Assembly: GCA_021802745.1 (NCBI GenBank)
Contig: JAJZRK010000003.1
Coordinates: forward strand, 1 to 42,028
DNA: 42,028 nt
Reading direction: 5' to 3'
DNA from: a bacterium
Lineage (GTDB): Bacteria > Gemmatimonadota > Gemmatimonadetes > Gemmatimonadales > Gemmatimonadaceae
The notes under the pieces were generated by a model. It was given only the letters and a program-made list of their open reading frames with translations. It did no database searches and was not told the origin of the DNA. The position numbers and the translations under genes are program-made. This document shows positions 1 to 10,005 of the stretch, piece after piece. The number at the start of each line of letters is the position of its first letter. Positions within the stretch are counted from its first letter, which is position 1.

Positions 1-134
1 AAGACTATCTCCACTTGAAGATCCTGACCTGCACGCTGCCGCCACTACCCCGTACCTGAATTCTCTCCAAATTCACCCACACGAATCACCGAAGAGCCTC
101 ATTAACTTGATCGGACCGTCCCTAGAGCCCTACA

Positions 135-614
135 ATGCCCGCCCTCATCGAACCCGCCCGCGACGACGCCGACCGCGCGACCTGCGCGCGCATGATGTGC
201 GAGACCGACCCGTGGATCACGCTCGGCCGAAGCTACGAACGCTGCCTGACGGCCGTCTCCGACCCGGCACGCGAGCTGTATGTGGCGCGCGACGGCGATC
301 AGGTGGCCGGCTTCATCCTGCTCATCATGAAGGGGCAGTTCCCCGGCTACATCGCCTCGGTCTGCGTGGCGGCGTCCGCACGCGGTTCGGGGCTCGGCAC
401 CCAGCTCGTCGCGTTCGCGGAAGAGCGAATCCACCGCGAGTCGCCGAACGTCTTTCTCTGCGTGTCGTCGTTCAACACCGGCGCGCGCCGCCTCTACGAG
501 CGGCTCGGCTTCGAGTTGGTCGGCCCGCTGAAGAACTTCATCGTCGAGGGGCACGACGAACTGCTGTACCGGAAGACCATCGGGCCCTTGAGCACGTTCA
601 CGCCGAAAGTGTAG
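135..614 (+). CDS. GNAT family N-acetyltransferase
   Basis: A 159-residue protein that fits a single GNAT domain, which transfers an acetyl group from acetyl-CoA to an amine; the substrate cannot be told. The acetyl-CoA pyrophosphate loop (motif A, R/Q-x-x-G-x-G/A) is visible as RGSGLG at residues 83-88, preceded by the strand YIASVCVAASA. The motif B region SSFNTGARRLYERLGFELVG at about 111-130 is typical of the family, with the usual Tyr and RLGF. The length matches a stand-alone GNAT enzyme. The ATG at 135 is used; no good Shine-Dalgarno is visible. The gene stands alone, followed by a gap of about 310 nt before the acyl-CoA dehydrogenase gene. Family assignment is firm; the role is unknown. 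Confidence 0.9.
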   Translation: MPALIEPARDDADRATCARMMCETDPWITLGRSYERCLTAVSDPARELYVARDGDQVAGFILLIMKGQFPGYIASVCVAASARGSGLGTQLVAFAEERIHRESPNVFLCVSSFNTGARRLYERLGFELVGPLKNFIVEGHDELLYRKTIGPLSTFTPKV

Positions 615-689
615 GTTCTCCCCGCATTCCTCTTCGTCAGTCTCGTTCCCCCTCGCCTCGCCTCCATCCCCTCCTCGTTCCGCCCCAAA

Positions 690-791
690 ATGTTCGTCGG
701 TCACATCGCCGTCGCCCTCGCCGCCAAGCGCGTCGGCTGGCTGTTCTTCGCGTGCGCGTGGTGGAGCGATGCGCACCGCGAGCCTGCGTGA
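690..791 (+). pseudogene. Internally deleted remnant of a membrane-protein gene
   Basis: A 33-codon open frame. It begins MFVGHIAVALAAKR, which looks like the N-terminus of a family of bacterial integral membrane proteins with a conserved MF(V/I)GH(Y/F)xVAxAAKR opening. It then jumps directly to WLFFACAWWSDAHREPA, which looks like that family's C-terminal helix and tail (usually WWxDRHREP). The central part of roughly 200 residues is missing. I read this as a gene reduced to its two ends by an internal deletion that kept the frame. The rest of the 615-926 gap holds nothing I recognise. The family link is from memory of the motif. A genuine micro-protein is possible but less likely. Confidence 0.5.
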
Positions 792-926
792 CGCGCCCGT
801 GGCGCGGCGACGCGCCGCGCTGACCCCGGCGCAGCAGCCGGTGTAGGTTAGAGCAGTGCATGGCGGCGCTGCTTCCATGCCCCAAGACACTCGACCGCGG
901 CCTCGCGCCCGCACCAGGATCACCCC

Positions 927-2693
927 GTGTCCAAGACCCCGCATCTGGCCGATCCCGACAAGAATCCGTCGTTCACCAAGGCCATCTTCTCGGGTGAGAT
1001 CCGCGAGGACCTCATCTTCCCGTTCCCGGTGCCGAGCGACGCCGATCGCGAAGCGGCGGCCGCCATTCTCGACACGTTCCGCAGCTGGGCCAAGGAAACA
1101 GTGGACGCGCGCCAGCACGACCACGACGGCAAGTTCACGGATGCGACACGCGCCGGGATGGCCGAACTCGGGCTGATGGGACTGAACATCCCCGAGGAGT
1201 ACGGCGGATTCGGCGCGAGCGCGATGGTCTTCAACCGCATCTTCGGCGAAGTCGGCGCCACCGACCCCGCGCTCGCCGTCTACTTCGGCGCGCACCAGTC
1301 CATCGGCTGCAAGGGGATCACGCTCTTCGGCACCGAGGCGCAGAAGCAGAAGTACCTCCCCAAGTGCGCGAGCGCCGAACTCATCGCCGCCTTCTGCCTC
1401 ACCGAGCCCGGTTCTGGTTCGGATGCGCAGGCCATGCGCTCCACGGCGATCCCCAGCGCCGACGGCACGCACTATGTGCTCAACGGCACGAAGATCTGGA
1501 TCTCCAACGCCGGCTACGCGGGCCTTCTGACCGTCTTTGCCAAGGTGCCGGTGGAGGTGGACGGCAAGCAGAAGCAGCGCGTGACGGCGTTCATCGTGGA
1601 CGCGCACGCGCCCGGCGTCTCGATGGGCCAGCTCGAGCAGAAGATGGGCATCAAGGCGTCGGACACGCGCAGCTTCATCTTCGAGGACGTGAAGGTCCCC
1701 GTGGAGGACCGGCTCGGCGAGGTCGGCCACGGCTTCAAGATCGCGCTCGAAATCTTGAACTCCGGGCGGCTCGGCCTTGCGGCGGCCTCGGCGCGCGGCA
1801 CGCGCGAGATGATGCGGCACGCGCTCGAGTACGCGAAGCAGCGCGAGCAGTTCGGGCGTTCCATCGGTTCGTTCGAGATGATCCAGCGCAAGTTCGCATC
1901 GGCGGCCGCCGACTGCTACGCCGCCGACGCCGGGTGGATGGTGACGTCGGCGATGGTGGACCGCGGCGGCGTGGACTTCTCGCTCGAGACCGCCTGCTGC
2001 AAGATCTTCGCGTCGGAAGTCGCCAACCGCACGGCGCACGACGCCATGCAGATTGCGGGCGGCATCGGGTATTCCAAGGAGTACCCGTACGAGCAGTTCG
2101 TGCGCGACGCGCGCATCAACATGATCTTCGAGGGGACCAACGAGATCCTGCGCGCGCTCATCGCGCTGTCGGCGCTGCAGGAGCCCGGCGAACGCCTCAA
2201 GCAGATCGGCAAGGCCTTCAAGGACCCGCTCCGCTCCATCGGCGCCATCGGCGGCTACATCGCGGGGCGCGCCAAGCGGCAGCTCACGAAGCCCGAGTTC
2301 ATCAAGGTGCACCCGGCGCTGCACGACGAGGCCGACCAGCTGGCCGACGTCATTCACTCGCTGGCATTGGGCGTCGAAGGGCTGTTGATGAGCGAGGGCA
2401 AGGCGATCATCGAGAAGCAGTTCCACCAGGAGCGCCTCGCCAACGCGGCGATTGACATCTATATGTCCGTCTGCGCGCTGTCACGCGCGACCGCCGCGCT
2501 CGAGTCGGCGGGCGGCGATGAAGCCAAGGCCGCGCCCGACCTTGATTGCGCCCGCCTGTTCGTCGCCTCGGCGACGCGCCGCGCACGCCGCGCCGTGCGC
2601 GGGCTCACCCGCAACCAGGACGCGCGGCAGAAGGCCGTGGCGGAGCGGGCAATGGAAGGGGGGCAGCTGTGTCCGGAAGTTCCAATTGGCTGA
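927..2693 (+). CDS. Acyl-CoA dehydrogenase, very-long-chain/ACAD9 type
   Basis: A 588-residue flavoprotein predicted to catalyse the first, FAD-dependent step of fatty-acid beta-oxidation (alpha,beta-desaturation of acyl-CoA). The order is the classical N-terminal helical domain, a middle beta domain opened by LTEPGSGSDA (about residue 158), and a helical domain ending in the catalytic stretch IFEGTNEILR. In that stretch E402 occupies the position of the catalytic base in VLCAD. An additional C-terminal helical region (about 430-580) makes it longer than short- and medium-chain enzymes and fits the VLCAD/ACAD9 class. The start is GTG with AGGA about 8 nt upstream. There is no partner beta-oxidation gene beside it. 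It is followed by a repeat block and a convergent Rieske operon. Confidence 0.93.
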   Translation: MSKTPHLADPDKNPSFTKAIFSGEIREDLIFPFPVPSDADREAAAAILDTFRSWAKETVDARQHDHDGKFTDATRAGMAELGLMGLNIPEEYGGFGASAMVFNRIFGEVGATDPALAVYFGAHQSIGCKGITLFGTEAQKQKYLPKCASAELIAAFCLTEPGSGSDAQAMRSTAIPSADGTHYVLNGTKIWISNAGYAGLLTVFAKVPVEVDGKQKQRVTAFIVDAHAPGVSMGQLEQKMGIKASDTRSFIFEDVKVPVEDRLGEVGHGFKIALEILNSGRLGLAAASARGTREMMRHALEYAKQREQFGRSIGSFEMIQRKFASAAADCYAADAGWMVTSAMVDRGGVDFSLETACCKIFASEVANRTAHDAMQIAGGIGYSKEYPYEQFVRDARINMIFEGTNEILRALIALSALQEPGERLKQIGKAFKDPLRSIGAIGGYIAGRAKRQLTKPEFIKVHPALHDEADQLADVIHSLALGVEGLLMSEGKAIIEKQFHQERLANAAIDIYMSVCALSRATAALESAGGDEAKAAPDLDCARLFVASATRRARRAVRGLTRNQDARQKAVAERAMEGGQLCPEVPIG

Positions 2694-2714
2694 CATTGGA
2701 ACTGCGGGGACGGG

Positions 2715-2930
2715 GGCAGGGTGTGGTGCGGGGGGTAGGGTGTGGTGCAAGGAACGGGGGCGAACCGGTACTCAGGCTCGCCCCCTTTCTCTGCACCACA
2801 CCCCTCGCCCTGCACCACACCGCGCACCCTGCACCCCGCACCACACCCTGCCTCTGCACCACACCGCGCACCCTGCACCCTGCACCACACCCTGCCTCTG
2901 CACCACACCGCGCACCCTGCACCCCGCACC
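2715..2930. repeat. CACACC-type minisatellite with inverted copies, between convergent genes
   Basis: A low-complexity block filling the gap between the acyl-CoA dehydrogenase stop (2693) and the Rieske stop (2935). On the plus strand a 44-bp unit (TGCACCACACCGCGCACC...) occurs at 2811-2854 and 2855-2898, with a third partial copy at 2899-2930. Short copies of the same motif lie in the opposite orientation (GGGTGTGGTGC) at 2715-2729 and 2735-2749. A GGGGGCGA/TCGCCCCC pair sits between the two orientations. The block can therefore fold as a hairpin on either strand and may end transcription of both convergent genes. There is no coding potential I would accept. Confidence 0.85.
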
Positions 2931-2934
2931 GCCC

Positions 2935-3390
2935 TTACCGGTTGATCGTGACTGTCCCCGCGACCGCATCATAACTCGACACCAGCGTCCTCATGTTGGT
3001 GGTCCGCTGGCCCCCCTGCCACACACCGGTGCTCGAGAAGCGCGCGCCATGGTTGGGGCACAGGAACCCGCTGCCGTTCAGGCCCACCGTGCTGTGTTCG
3101 TGCGGACAGATGAGCGACAGCGCGACGAACGTCGCCGCACCGGTACGCACCAGCGCCACCGGCGTTCCGCTTCCGCCATCCACGCGTGCCGCACCGCCGA
3201 CATTCGCCAGCGTCGCGTACTGCGAGAGCGTCACGACGAGCGCCCCGCCGCTGGGGGTGCTCGGGCCGGTGCCGCCGATCTGTCCGTCACCGCATGCCGT
3301 TTCGAGCAGCGCGAGCGCCGTCAATGCCGCCGCGCCAAGAAAGTCGCGGCGCCGCAGGGCGCAGTCGGCAGCACAGGAGCGTTCAGTCAC
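2935..3390 (-). CDS. Small Tat-exported Rieske [2Fe-2S] protein (second of pair)
   Basis: A 151-residue protein with an N-terminal twin-arginine signal (RRRDFLG, then a hydrophobic stretch ending ALLETACG) and a Rieske domain. The cluster ligands are visible as CPHEH and, 13 residues after the first His, CPNHGARF: a C-x-H...C-x-x-H arrangement binding a [2Fe-2S] centre. It should be an extracytoplasmic electron carrier. The Cys at the end of the signal might be lipidated, but the lipobox is poor (Glu at -3). GTG at 3390 is chosen because GGAG lies about 8 nt upstream and the upstream gene ends 14 nt away. It is the last gene of a four-gene minus-strand operon. Confidence 0.85.
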   Translation of the reverse strand: MTERSCAADCALRRRDFLGAAALTALALLETACGDGQIGGTGPSTPSGGALVVTLSQYATLANVGGAARVDGGSGTPVALVRTGAATFVALSLICPHEHSTVGLNGSGFLCPNHGARFSSTGVWQGGQRTTNMRTLVSSYDAVAGTVTINR

Positions 3391-3404
3391 CGTCGGCCTC
3401 CGAG

Positions 3405-3905
3405 TTACAGGATGACGACGGCCGCCGCCCACTGCGTGGGCTCGGAGTCGGATTCGTACCACTTGTCCACGTCCACCACCACGTTGTTTCCATCCCGGCG
3501 GATGACGAGGCGGTCCATGTTCCGCGTCGCACGGCCCGAAATGAACTCGCCGGTCGGCTTGTAGCGCGACTCGTGCTTGGTGCAGTAGAAGCCGCCGGTG
3601 CCGGCGGGATCGAGCTTCAGCGCCGTGTTCTGGTGCGGGCACGACAGCGCGAACGCGTACACCTTGCCGGCGTACCGCACGAGAATCACCTCGTTCTCAT
3701 CATCGAACCGCACGCCGTCCTTGGCTGGAATCGGGTAGCGGACTTCGGTGGCCACGCGCGACAGGGCGCGGATCGGCCGCACCGCCGCCATGGCGTCGCG
3801 CGGCGCGAGACCGGCCGCCACGAGGGCAGCGGTGAAAACGGACACATCCTTCAGGAAGACGCGGCGGGCAATCGGGCAGTCGCCCGTGCAGTCGTTGGCA
3901 CTCAT
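3405..3905 (-). CDS. Tat-exported Rieske [2Fe-2S] protein (first of pair)
   Basis: A 166-residue protein. The N-terminus carries a Tat-like signal (ARRVFLKD followed by VSVFTAALVAAGLAPRDAMA). The Rieske ligands are CPHQN and CTKHESRY with 16 residues between the first His and the second Cys, the classical spacing. It is predicted to be exported folded and to carry electrons on the outer face of the cytoplasmic membrane. It is only distantly similar to the following Rieske protein, so the two look like partners rather than a recent duplication. It lies 23 nt after a membrane-protein gene and 14 nt before the second Rieske gene. The redox partner and substrate are unknown. Confidence 0.88.
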   Translation of the reverse strand: MSANDCTGDCPIARRVFLKDVSVFTAALVAAGLAPRDAMAAVRPIRALSRVATEVRYPIPAKDGVRFDDENEVILVRYAGKVYAFALSCPHQNTALKLDPAGTGGFYCTKHESRYKPTGEFISGRATRNMDRLVIRRDGNNVVVDVDKWYESDSEPTQWAAAVVIL

Positions 3906-3928
3906 CTAGTATCAGGAACCGTGAAGGG

Positions 3929-4426
3929 TCAGACGTTCACCAACAGCACGCCGCCCAGCACAACGGCGAACCAGAGCACATAACTGAAACGGGACGAGAG
4001 GCCGATGCGCGGCCACGCGGCGGGGAGCGTCGCTGGAGCGCGGCGCGCCTTTTCCTCGAGCGTCTGCAGCCAGCGTCCATTGATGAGCAGCAGCGCGAGT
4101 GCCGCCATCTTTCCCCAGAAAATCGGCGACGGCAGGTAGGCTTCGACATCCGCCGCGAGCATGAACAGGCCGGACACGGCGGCCATCGCGAGGCCGATGA
4201 TCACCGGCCGGTGCGTGGCCGACACCTCGGCCAGCAGCCGCGCACGCACCTCATCGGTGGCCGTGCGCGCCTTCCACATCGCGCGATCGGCCGAGATGGA
4301 GAGCCCGCCGCCCCCCAGCATGCCGGCCAGGTGCGTGAACAGCACGATCGCCTGCGCCGCATCGGAGCGGGAATAGAACTTGGCCCACGGCTTCGTGAGT
4401 TCGGCCAGCGTCTCAACCAGCGGCAT
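3929..4426 (-). CDS. Integral membrane protein of a Rieske operon
   Basis: A 165-residue protein with about four hydrophobic segments (around residues 25-42, 74-92, 101-116 and 147-164). I do not recognise the family with confidence. It resembles small CopD/DUF2214-like membrane proteins. A His in the first helix (FTHLAGMLGGGG) and another in the loop before the second (ATHRPVIIG) could serve as ligands, but I cannot show haem binding. It starts 1 nt after the stop of the upstream membrane-protein gene and is followed by the two Rieske genes, so it is likely the membrane part of the same electron-transfer unit. Confidence 0.7.
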   Translation of the reverse strand: MPLVETLAELTKPWAKFYSRSDAAQAIVLFTHLAGMLGGGGLSISADRAMWKARTATDEVRARLLAEVSATHRPVIIGLAMAAVSGLFMLAADVEAYLPSPIFWGKMAALALLLINGRWLQTLEEKARRAPATLPAAWPRIGLSSRFSYVLWFAVVLGGVLLVNV

Positions 4427-4427
4427 C

Positions 4428-5021
4428 TCAATCTCTCCGCAAGGGCTTCAGCATCATCAGGTAGGAGACCGTGGCCACCGACATGGACGAGATGGCCACG
4501 GTGCGATGCAGCTTGCGCTTGTCCAGCGACTCCTCGGCTTCGTCGGCAAGTACGCCCGTCGCCACGAAGCCGGCCTCGGCCAGCAGCATCAGCGCCGCGT
4601 GCGTGGTGCGCCAGCCAAGTCCACTGGACTGCTTGCGGGTCTCCCACCAGTTGAGGCCGCCCGTCAGCGTGTTGATCGTAAACAACCCGGCGATGCCGCC
4701 AGCTACGACGCCGTGGTAGTCGCGCGCCCACTGCGGCGCGGCCGCGCTCTTCTTGAAGAGCTGGTCGCCCGCGGCGTACTCGAACGCGAACATCGGCAGC
4801 ATGGCGTACGACGAGTACTTGTGGATCTTCAGCCGCGTGTGGTACGCCTCGCTCAACCGCACCGCCTTGCGCCGCACGCGCACGGTGTCGTCCTCGGGAA
4901 CATTGACGCCGACGCGCGTCGCTTCCATGCGCGGCCCTGCGTTTCGGACGCCGGGATCTTCGAGGGCTTGCACGCCGGTGCCCATCGAGAGCATCAGTGC
5001 CACTGCCGCACCCACAACCAT
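4428..5021 (-). CDS. Membrane protein with signal peptide, possible b-type cytochrome-like subunit
   Basis: A 197-residue protein beginning with a cleavable-looking signal (MVVGAAVALMLSMGTGVQA). It is followed by a soluble stretch of about 60 residues and then four hydrophobic segments. Several His residues sit at helix edges (YHTRLKIHKYSSY, TTHAALMLLAEAGF, RKLHRTVAISS), a pattern that would suit haem ligation in a b561-like bundle; this is inference. The ATG at 5021 is preferred over a TTG at 5039 because GGGGA lies 7 nt upstream of the ATG. It is the first gene of the Rieske operon: this gene, a membrane protein, Rieske, Rieske, with gaps of 1, 23 and 14 nt. Confidence 0.65.
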   Translation of the reverse strand: MVVGAAVALMLSMGTGVQALEDPGVRNAGPRMEATRVGVNVPEDDTVRVRRKAVRLSEAYHTRLKIHKYSSYAMLPMFAFEYAAGDQLFKKSAAAPQWARDYHGVVAGGIAGLFTINTLTGGLNWWETRKQSSGLGWRTTHAALMLLAEAGFVATGVLADEAEESLDKRKLHRTVAISSMSVATVSYLMMLKPLRRD

Positions 5022-5174
5022 TGGGAGTTCCCCGCTCAAGACTGAGGGTCCGCACCCGATCGTGCCTGCTGGTACCGCGCGGCCCCGGTGATGTTCCTGC
5101 CGCCAACTCCACTACGACAGCATGGAAGATAGCAACCCTCCGCCGTGACAGCGGCGTTTAGATGGACGCGCGGA

Positions 5175-5186
5175 TAAATTGCGTCT
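5175..5186 (+). promoter_or_regulatory. Candidate -10 box for a leaderless ABC-F transcript
   Basis: TAAATT at 5175-5180 is followed after 6 nt by the GTG start of the ABC-F gene. There is no Shine-Dalgarno. That spacing would put the transcription start at or next to the start codon. No convincing -35 is visible. Confidence 0.45.
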
Positions 5187-7127
<1,941 letters not shown>

Positions 7128-7142
7128 CAGGCCCCCGAAACA

Positions 7143-7180
7143 TCAGGCGGCCGGAACCCCATCGGGCCCCGGCCGCCTGA
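7143..7180. terminator. Hairpin between convergent genes
   Basis: A perfect 12-bp stem (TCAGGCGGCCGG at 7143-7154 with its complement at 7169-7180) and a 14-nt loop lie between the ABC-F stop and the TonB-receptor stop. There is no U-tract on either side, but the position suits a bidirectional terminator. Confidence 0.75.
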
Positions 7181-7195
7181 CGCCGTGCAACTACG

Positions 7196-9895
7196 CTACC
7201 AGTCGTACGTCAAGCGCGTGTAGATGAAGCGCCCGTTGTAGCCGAACGGCGTGATGCCGCCGTACGGGAAGATGCCAAAGAAGTCCGTGTTCGCGATGTT
7301 CTGCGTCGGGTACTTGTCGAGCACGTTGTCCGCGCCCACCGTCCACTTCACCTTCCACGGCGTCTGCCAGCTGAGGCTCACGTCATTGATCCACGTGGGT
7401 TTGTACGTGTTGTCCAGCGACCCGTTCGTCGCCGTGCCGCGCGAGATGACCTCGCCAAACCGCTGTCCGCGCAGCAGCGCGCTCCACGACTTCCGCGACC
7501 AGTCCAGCGACGTCACGATGTTGTTCTTGGGCTGGCCCACCTCGATGCGGCCTTGCTCGACGCGCCCGAAGAGCGCCTCGGACTGCGTGGACAGCTCAGG
7601 CGGCGTCGGCGTGACGTACGTCACCTCGTTACTGGTACCGTTGTAGCCGCCCGTCACGCGTACCGTTCCCGCGTTTCCAAGGTCGAGCCCATAGTTCGCC
7701 ACGATGTCGATGCCGTGGGTCTTGGTGTCAATGGCATTGGTGAAGTACCGCCCGCCCGACACGCCCGTCAGCCCCTTCGACGCCAGCAGCGCGTTCACCT
7801 GCGCGCCGGTGAAGTTCTCCGAGAAGACGATGCGGTCCTTGATGGTGATCTGATAGTAGTCCACCGTGAACGACAGATTCTTGGTCGGTTCGGCGGCGAA
7901 GCCGGCGCTGAGGTTGGTGGACTTCTCCGGCTTCAGGTCCTTCGCGCCCAGCACGCGGGCGATCGGGTCGTTCACCGGGAAGGTGCGCACCTCGAACGGC
8001 ACGCCGTTGATGAAGTTCGTCGCGGTGGACGAGAAGAACGACTGGTGCAGCGAGGGCGCGCGGAAGCCCGTGCTCACGGCGCCGCGCAAGTTGAAGCCCT
8101 TCGCCACCTTCAGGCGCGTGGCCAGCTTGCCCGTCGTGGTGGAGCCGAAGTCGCTGTAGTGCTCCGCGCGCGCCGCGCCCGACAGCAGCCACGCGTCGGT
8201 GATGTCGCTCTCGACGTCCGCGTAGGCCGCGACGTTCGACCGGGAGTGCGTGCCGGCGTCGTTGGGACGGAAGCCCGGGAAGACCTGCGCTCCGATGGCC
8301 GGCTGCTTGCCGGCATTCGGGCCATCGAGGATCTTCACGCCGCCATCCTTGTACGAGTTCGGCTCGCCAGCCGTGATCTCGAAGGCGTCGTTGCGGAACT
8401 CGGCGCCCACGCCCACGCGCACCGGACGGCCCGGATTGAAGTCCCGATTCAGGTCAAGGTTCGTCGTCAACTGACGGAACGCCAGCGCCCCCGCATCGAA
8501 CGACGTCGGACTCTGCGCGCCCATGGACGTGTTCAGCGAGTTCTTCACGGCAAAGCCAAAACGATTGCCGCCGTACACGGTGCTCAGGTCGTACTTCCAC
8601 TTGCCGGCATCGCCCTTGATGCCAACCGTGCCCGAAATGTCGGTGATGTCGGAGGCGATGATGGGCAGGAATCCGTCGGGCGCAATGGCGCGCACGGTGC
8701 GGTCGTCCAGCGACCGGCGCCAGAAGCCCGCCGCCTCACCGCGGCGCTCGCCGTAGCCGCCGAAGGCGTAGATCTCGCCGTTCACCGCGTCCCACGGCCG
8801 ACCAAAGTTGGCGAAGGCGGTGACGCCGTTCGTCGAGGCGTCGCCGAGGCGATGGTTGATCTGGTTGTTGTAGCGCGGATCGGAGTTCTTGGGGTTGCCC
8901 GTCAGGTATTGCAGGCGCGTGTCGGGCAGGGAGCGGTTCGTCCACCCGTGCTGGTTGGTCTCGGCGCCGAGCGTCAGGTAACCCGCCTCCAGCGGGGCAT
9001 TCCACGTCACGTTGCCCTTCCACAGCTTGCCGTCCCAGAGCGTCTTGCTCACCAGCGCCGACGGGTTCTGCCGCGGCGGGTCAAAGTGCGTCATGTTGGT
9101 GCCGGCCGTGAACTGCGCCTCGTTGGGGGAGTTGGCCTTCAGCACGATGTTGATTACGCCGGCGATCGCGTCGGAGCCGTACTGCGCCGAGGCGCCGTCG
9201 CGCAGCACCTCGATGCGTTCGATCATCGAGGCGGGAATCGCATTGAGGTCCACCGCGGCCTGGCCGCGCCCGATGGACCCGTTCACGTTCACCAGCGCAC
9301 TCGTGTGCCGGCGCTTGCCGTTGATCAGCACGAGCACCTGGTCGGCGCCGAGGCCGCGGAGGGTCGCCGGGCGCACGTGGTCGGTGCCGTCGCCGATGCT
9401 CATGCGCGGAAAGTTGAACGACGGCGCGACCGCCTGGATCATCTGCGCCGTCTCGGAGCGCCCCGTCGCCGAGATGTCGGCCGCCGGCAGCACGTCAATG
9501 GGCGCCGGGGCGTCCACCACCGTGCGTTCCTCGCTTCGGGAGCCGATCACCGCCACCGCCGAGAGCGCCGCGGCGGCGCGCGTGAGCGTGAAGTTCTGCG
9601 TCACGGTCTGGCCGGCGCGAATCGTCACGGAGTCCCTGACGAGCGCGTAGCCGATGAGCCGGGCGCGCAGTTCGTAGCGGCCGGGGCGCAGGTTGATGCG
9701 ATACGTGCCGTCGTTCTTCGCGATGGCGCCAAACTGCGTGCCGGCAACGGCCACCGACGCACCAGCGATGGGTTCTCCGGTGGCCGTCACGATCTTGCCG
9801 GTCACCACGCCGAGGGTCGTCTGCCCAGCGAGCACTCCGCTGAACGCCGATGTGAACACCAATGCCGCCGCGAGCCGGGTGATGACACGCACCAT
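7196..9895 (-). CDS. TonB-dependent outer-membrane receptor
   Basis: An 899-residue outer-membrane protein. A Sec signal (about 1-23, ending VLAGQ) is followed by a carboxypeptidase-regulatory-like domain (about 28-105; VTGKIVTATGEPIAGASVAV). A plug domain follows (about 120-250; LRGLGADQVLVLINGKRRH and IERIEVLRDGASAQYGSDAI). A long beta barrel ends YTRLTYDW, with an aromatic C-terminal residue as needed for BAM recognition. It should import a scarce ligand using TonB energy. No substrate clue or partner (SusD, ABC importer) lies nearby. The start is ATG at 9895 with a strong AGGAGGT upstream. Confidence 0.95.
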   Translation of the reverse strand: MVRVITRLAAALVFTSAFSGVLAGQTTLGVVTGKIVTATGEPIAGASVAVAGTQFGAIAKNDGTYRINLRPGRYELRARLIGYALVRDSVTIRAGQTVTQNFTLTRAAAALSAVAVIGSRSEERTVVDAPAPIDVLPAADISATGRSETAQMIQAVAPSFNFPRMSIGDGTDHVRPATLRGLGADQVLVLINGKRRHTSALVNVNGSIGRGQAAVDLNAIPASMIERIEVLRDGASAQYGSDAIAGVINIVLKANSPNEAQFTAGTNMTHFDPPRQNPSALVSKTLWDGKLWKGNVTWNAPLEAGYLTLGAETNQHGWTNRSLPDTRLQYLTGNPKNSDPRYNNQINHRLGDASTNGVTAFANFGRPWDAVNGEIYAFGGYGERRGEAAGFWRRSLDDRTVRAIAPDGFLPIIASDITDISGTVGIKGDAGKWKYDLSTVYGGNRFGFAVKNSLNTSMGAQSPTSFDAGALAFRQLTTNLDLNRDFNPGRPVRVGVGAEFRNDAFEITAGEPNSYKDGGVKILDGPNAGKQPAIGAQVFPGFRPNDAGTHSRSNVAAYADVESDITDAWLLSGAARAEHYSDFGSTTTGKLATRLKVAKGFNLRGAVSTGFRAPSLHQSFFSSTATNFINGVPFEVRTFPVNDPIARVLGAKDLKPEKSTNLSAGFAAEPTKNLSFTVDYYQITIKDRIVFSENFTGAQVNALLASKGLTGVSGGRYFTNAIDTKTHGIDIVANYGLDLGNAGTVRVTGGYNGTSNEVTYVTPTPPELSTQSEALFGRVEQGRIEVGQPKNNIVTSLDWSRKSWSALLRGQRFGEVISRGTATNGSLDNTYKPTWINDVSLSWQTPWKVKWTVGADNVLDKYPTQNIANTDFFGIFPYGGITPFGYNGRFIYTRLTYDW

Positions 9896-9960
9896 GCCTG
9901 ACCTCCTGCTTGGGGGGAAGGGAGGATCACGCGGCGCCTCGTCGCGCCGTGGTCAGCCGG

Positions 9961-9982
9961 GCGGCGTCCGGACGGACGCCGC
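9961..9982 (-). terminator. Hairpin downstream of the Cys/His-rich gene
   Basis: A perfect 9-bp stem (GCGGCGTCC with GGACGCCGC) and a GGAC or GTCC tetraloop lie 23 nt after the stop at 10006 and upstream of the TonB receptor. There is no U-tract. It could end the upstream transcript or sit in the receptor leader. Confidence 0.5.
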
Positions 9983-10005
9983 ACCGCCATCTCTATGTCA
10001 GTTGT

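Noticed and set aside
107..136. TTGATC, 18 bp, TACAAT as a promoter for the GNAT gene
   Set aside because: The TACAAT overlaps the ATG at 135, so transcription would begin inside the coding region. Chance match is more likely, unless the true start is further downstream.
102..2426. A 774-codon open frame on the minus strand across the GNAT and acyl-CoA dehydrogenase genes
   Set aside because: It is an Arg/Ala/Glu-rich antisense shadow of a clear dehydrogenase gene, with no motifs. High GC keeps such frames open.
2811..2930. CRISPR array from the regular CACACC repeats
   Set aside because: The 44-bp units abut with no unique spacers and vary inside; it is a minisatellite.
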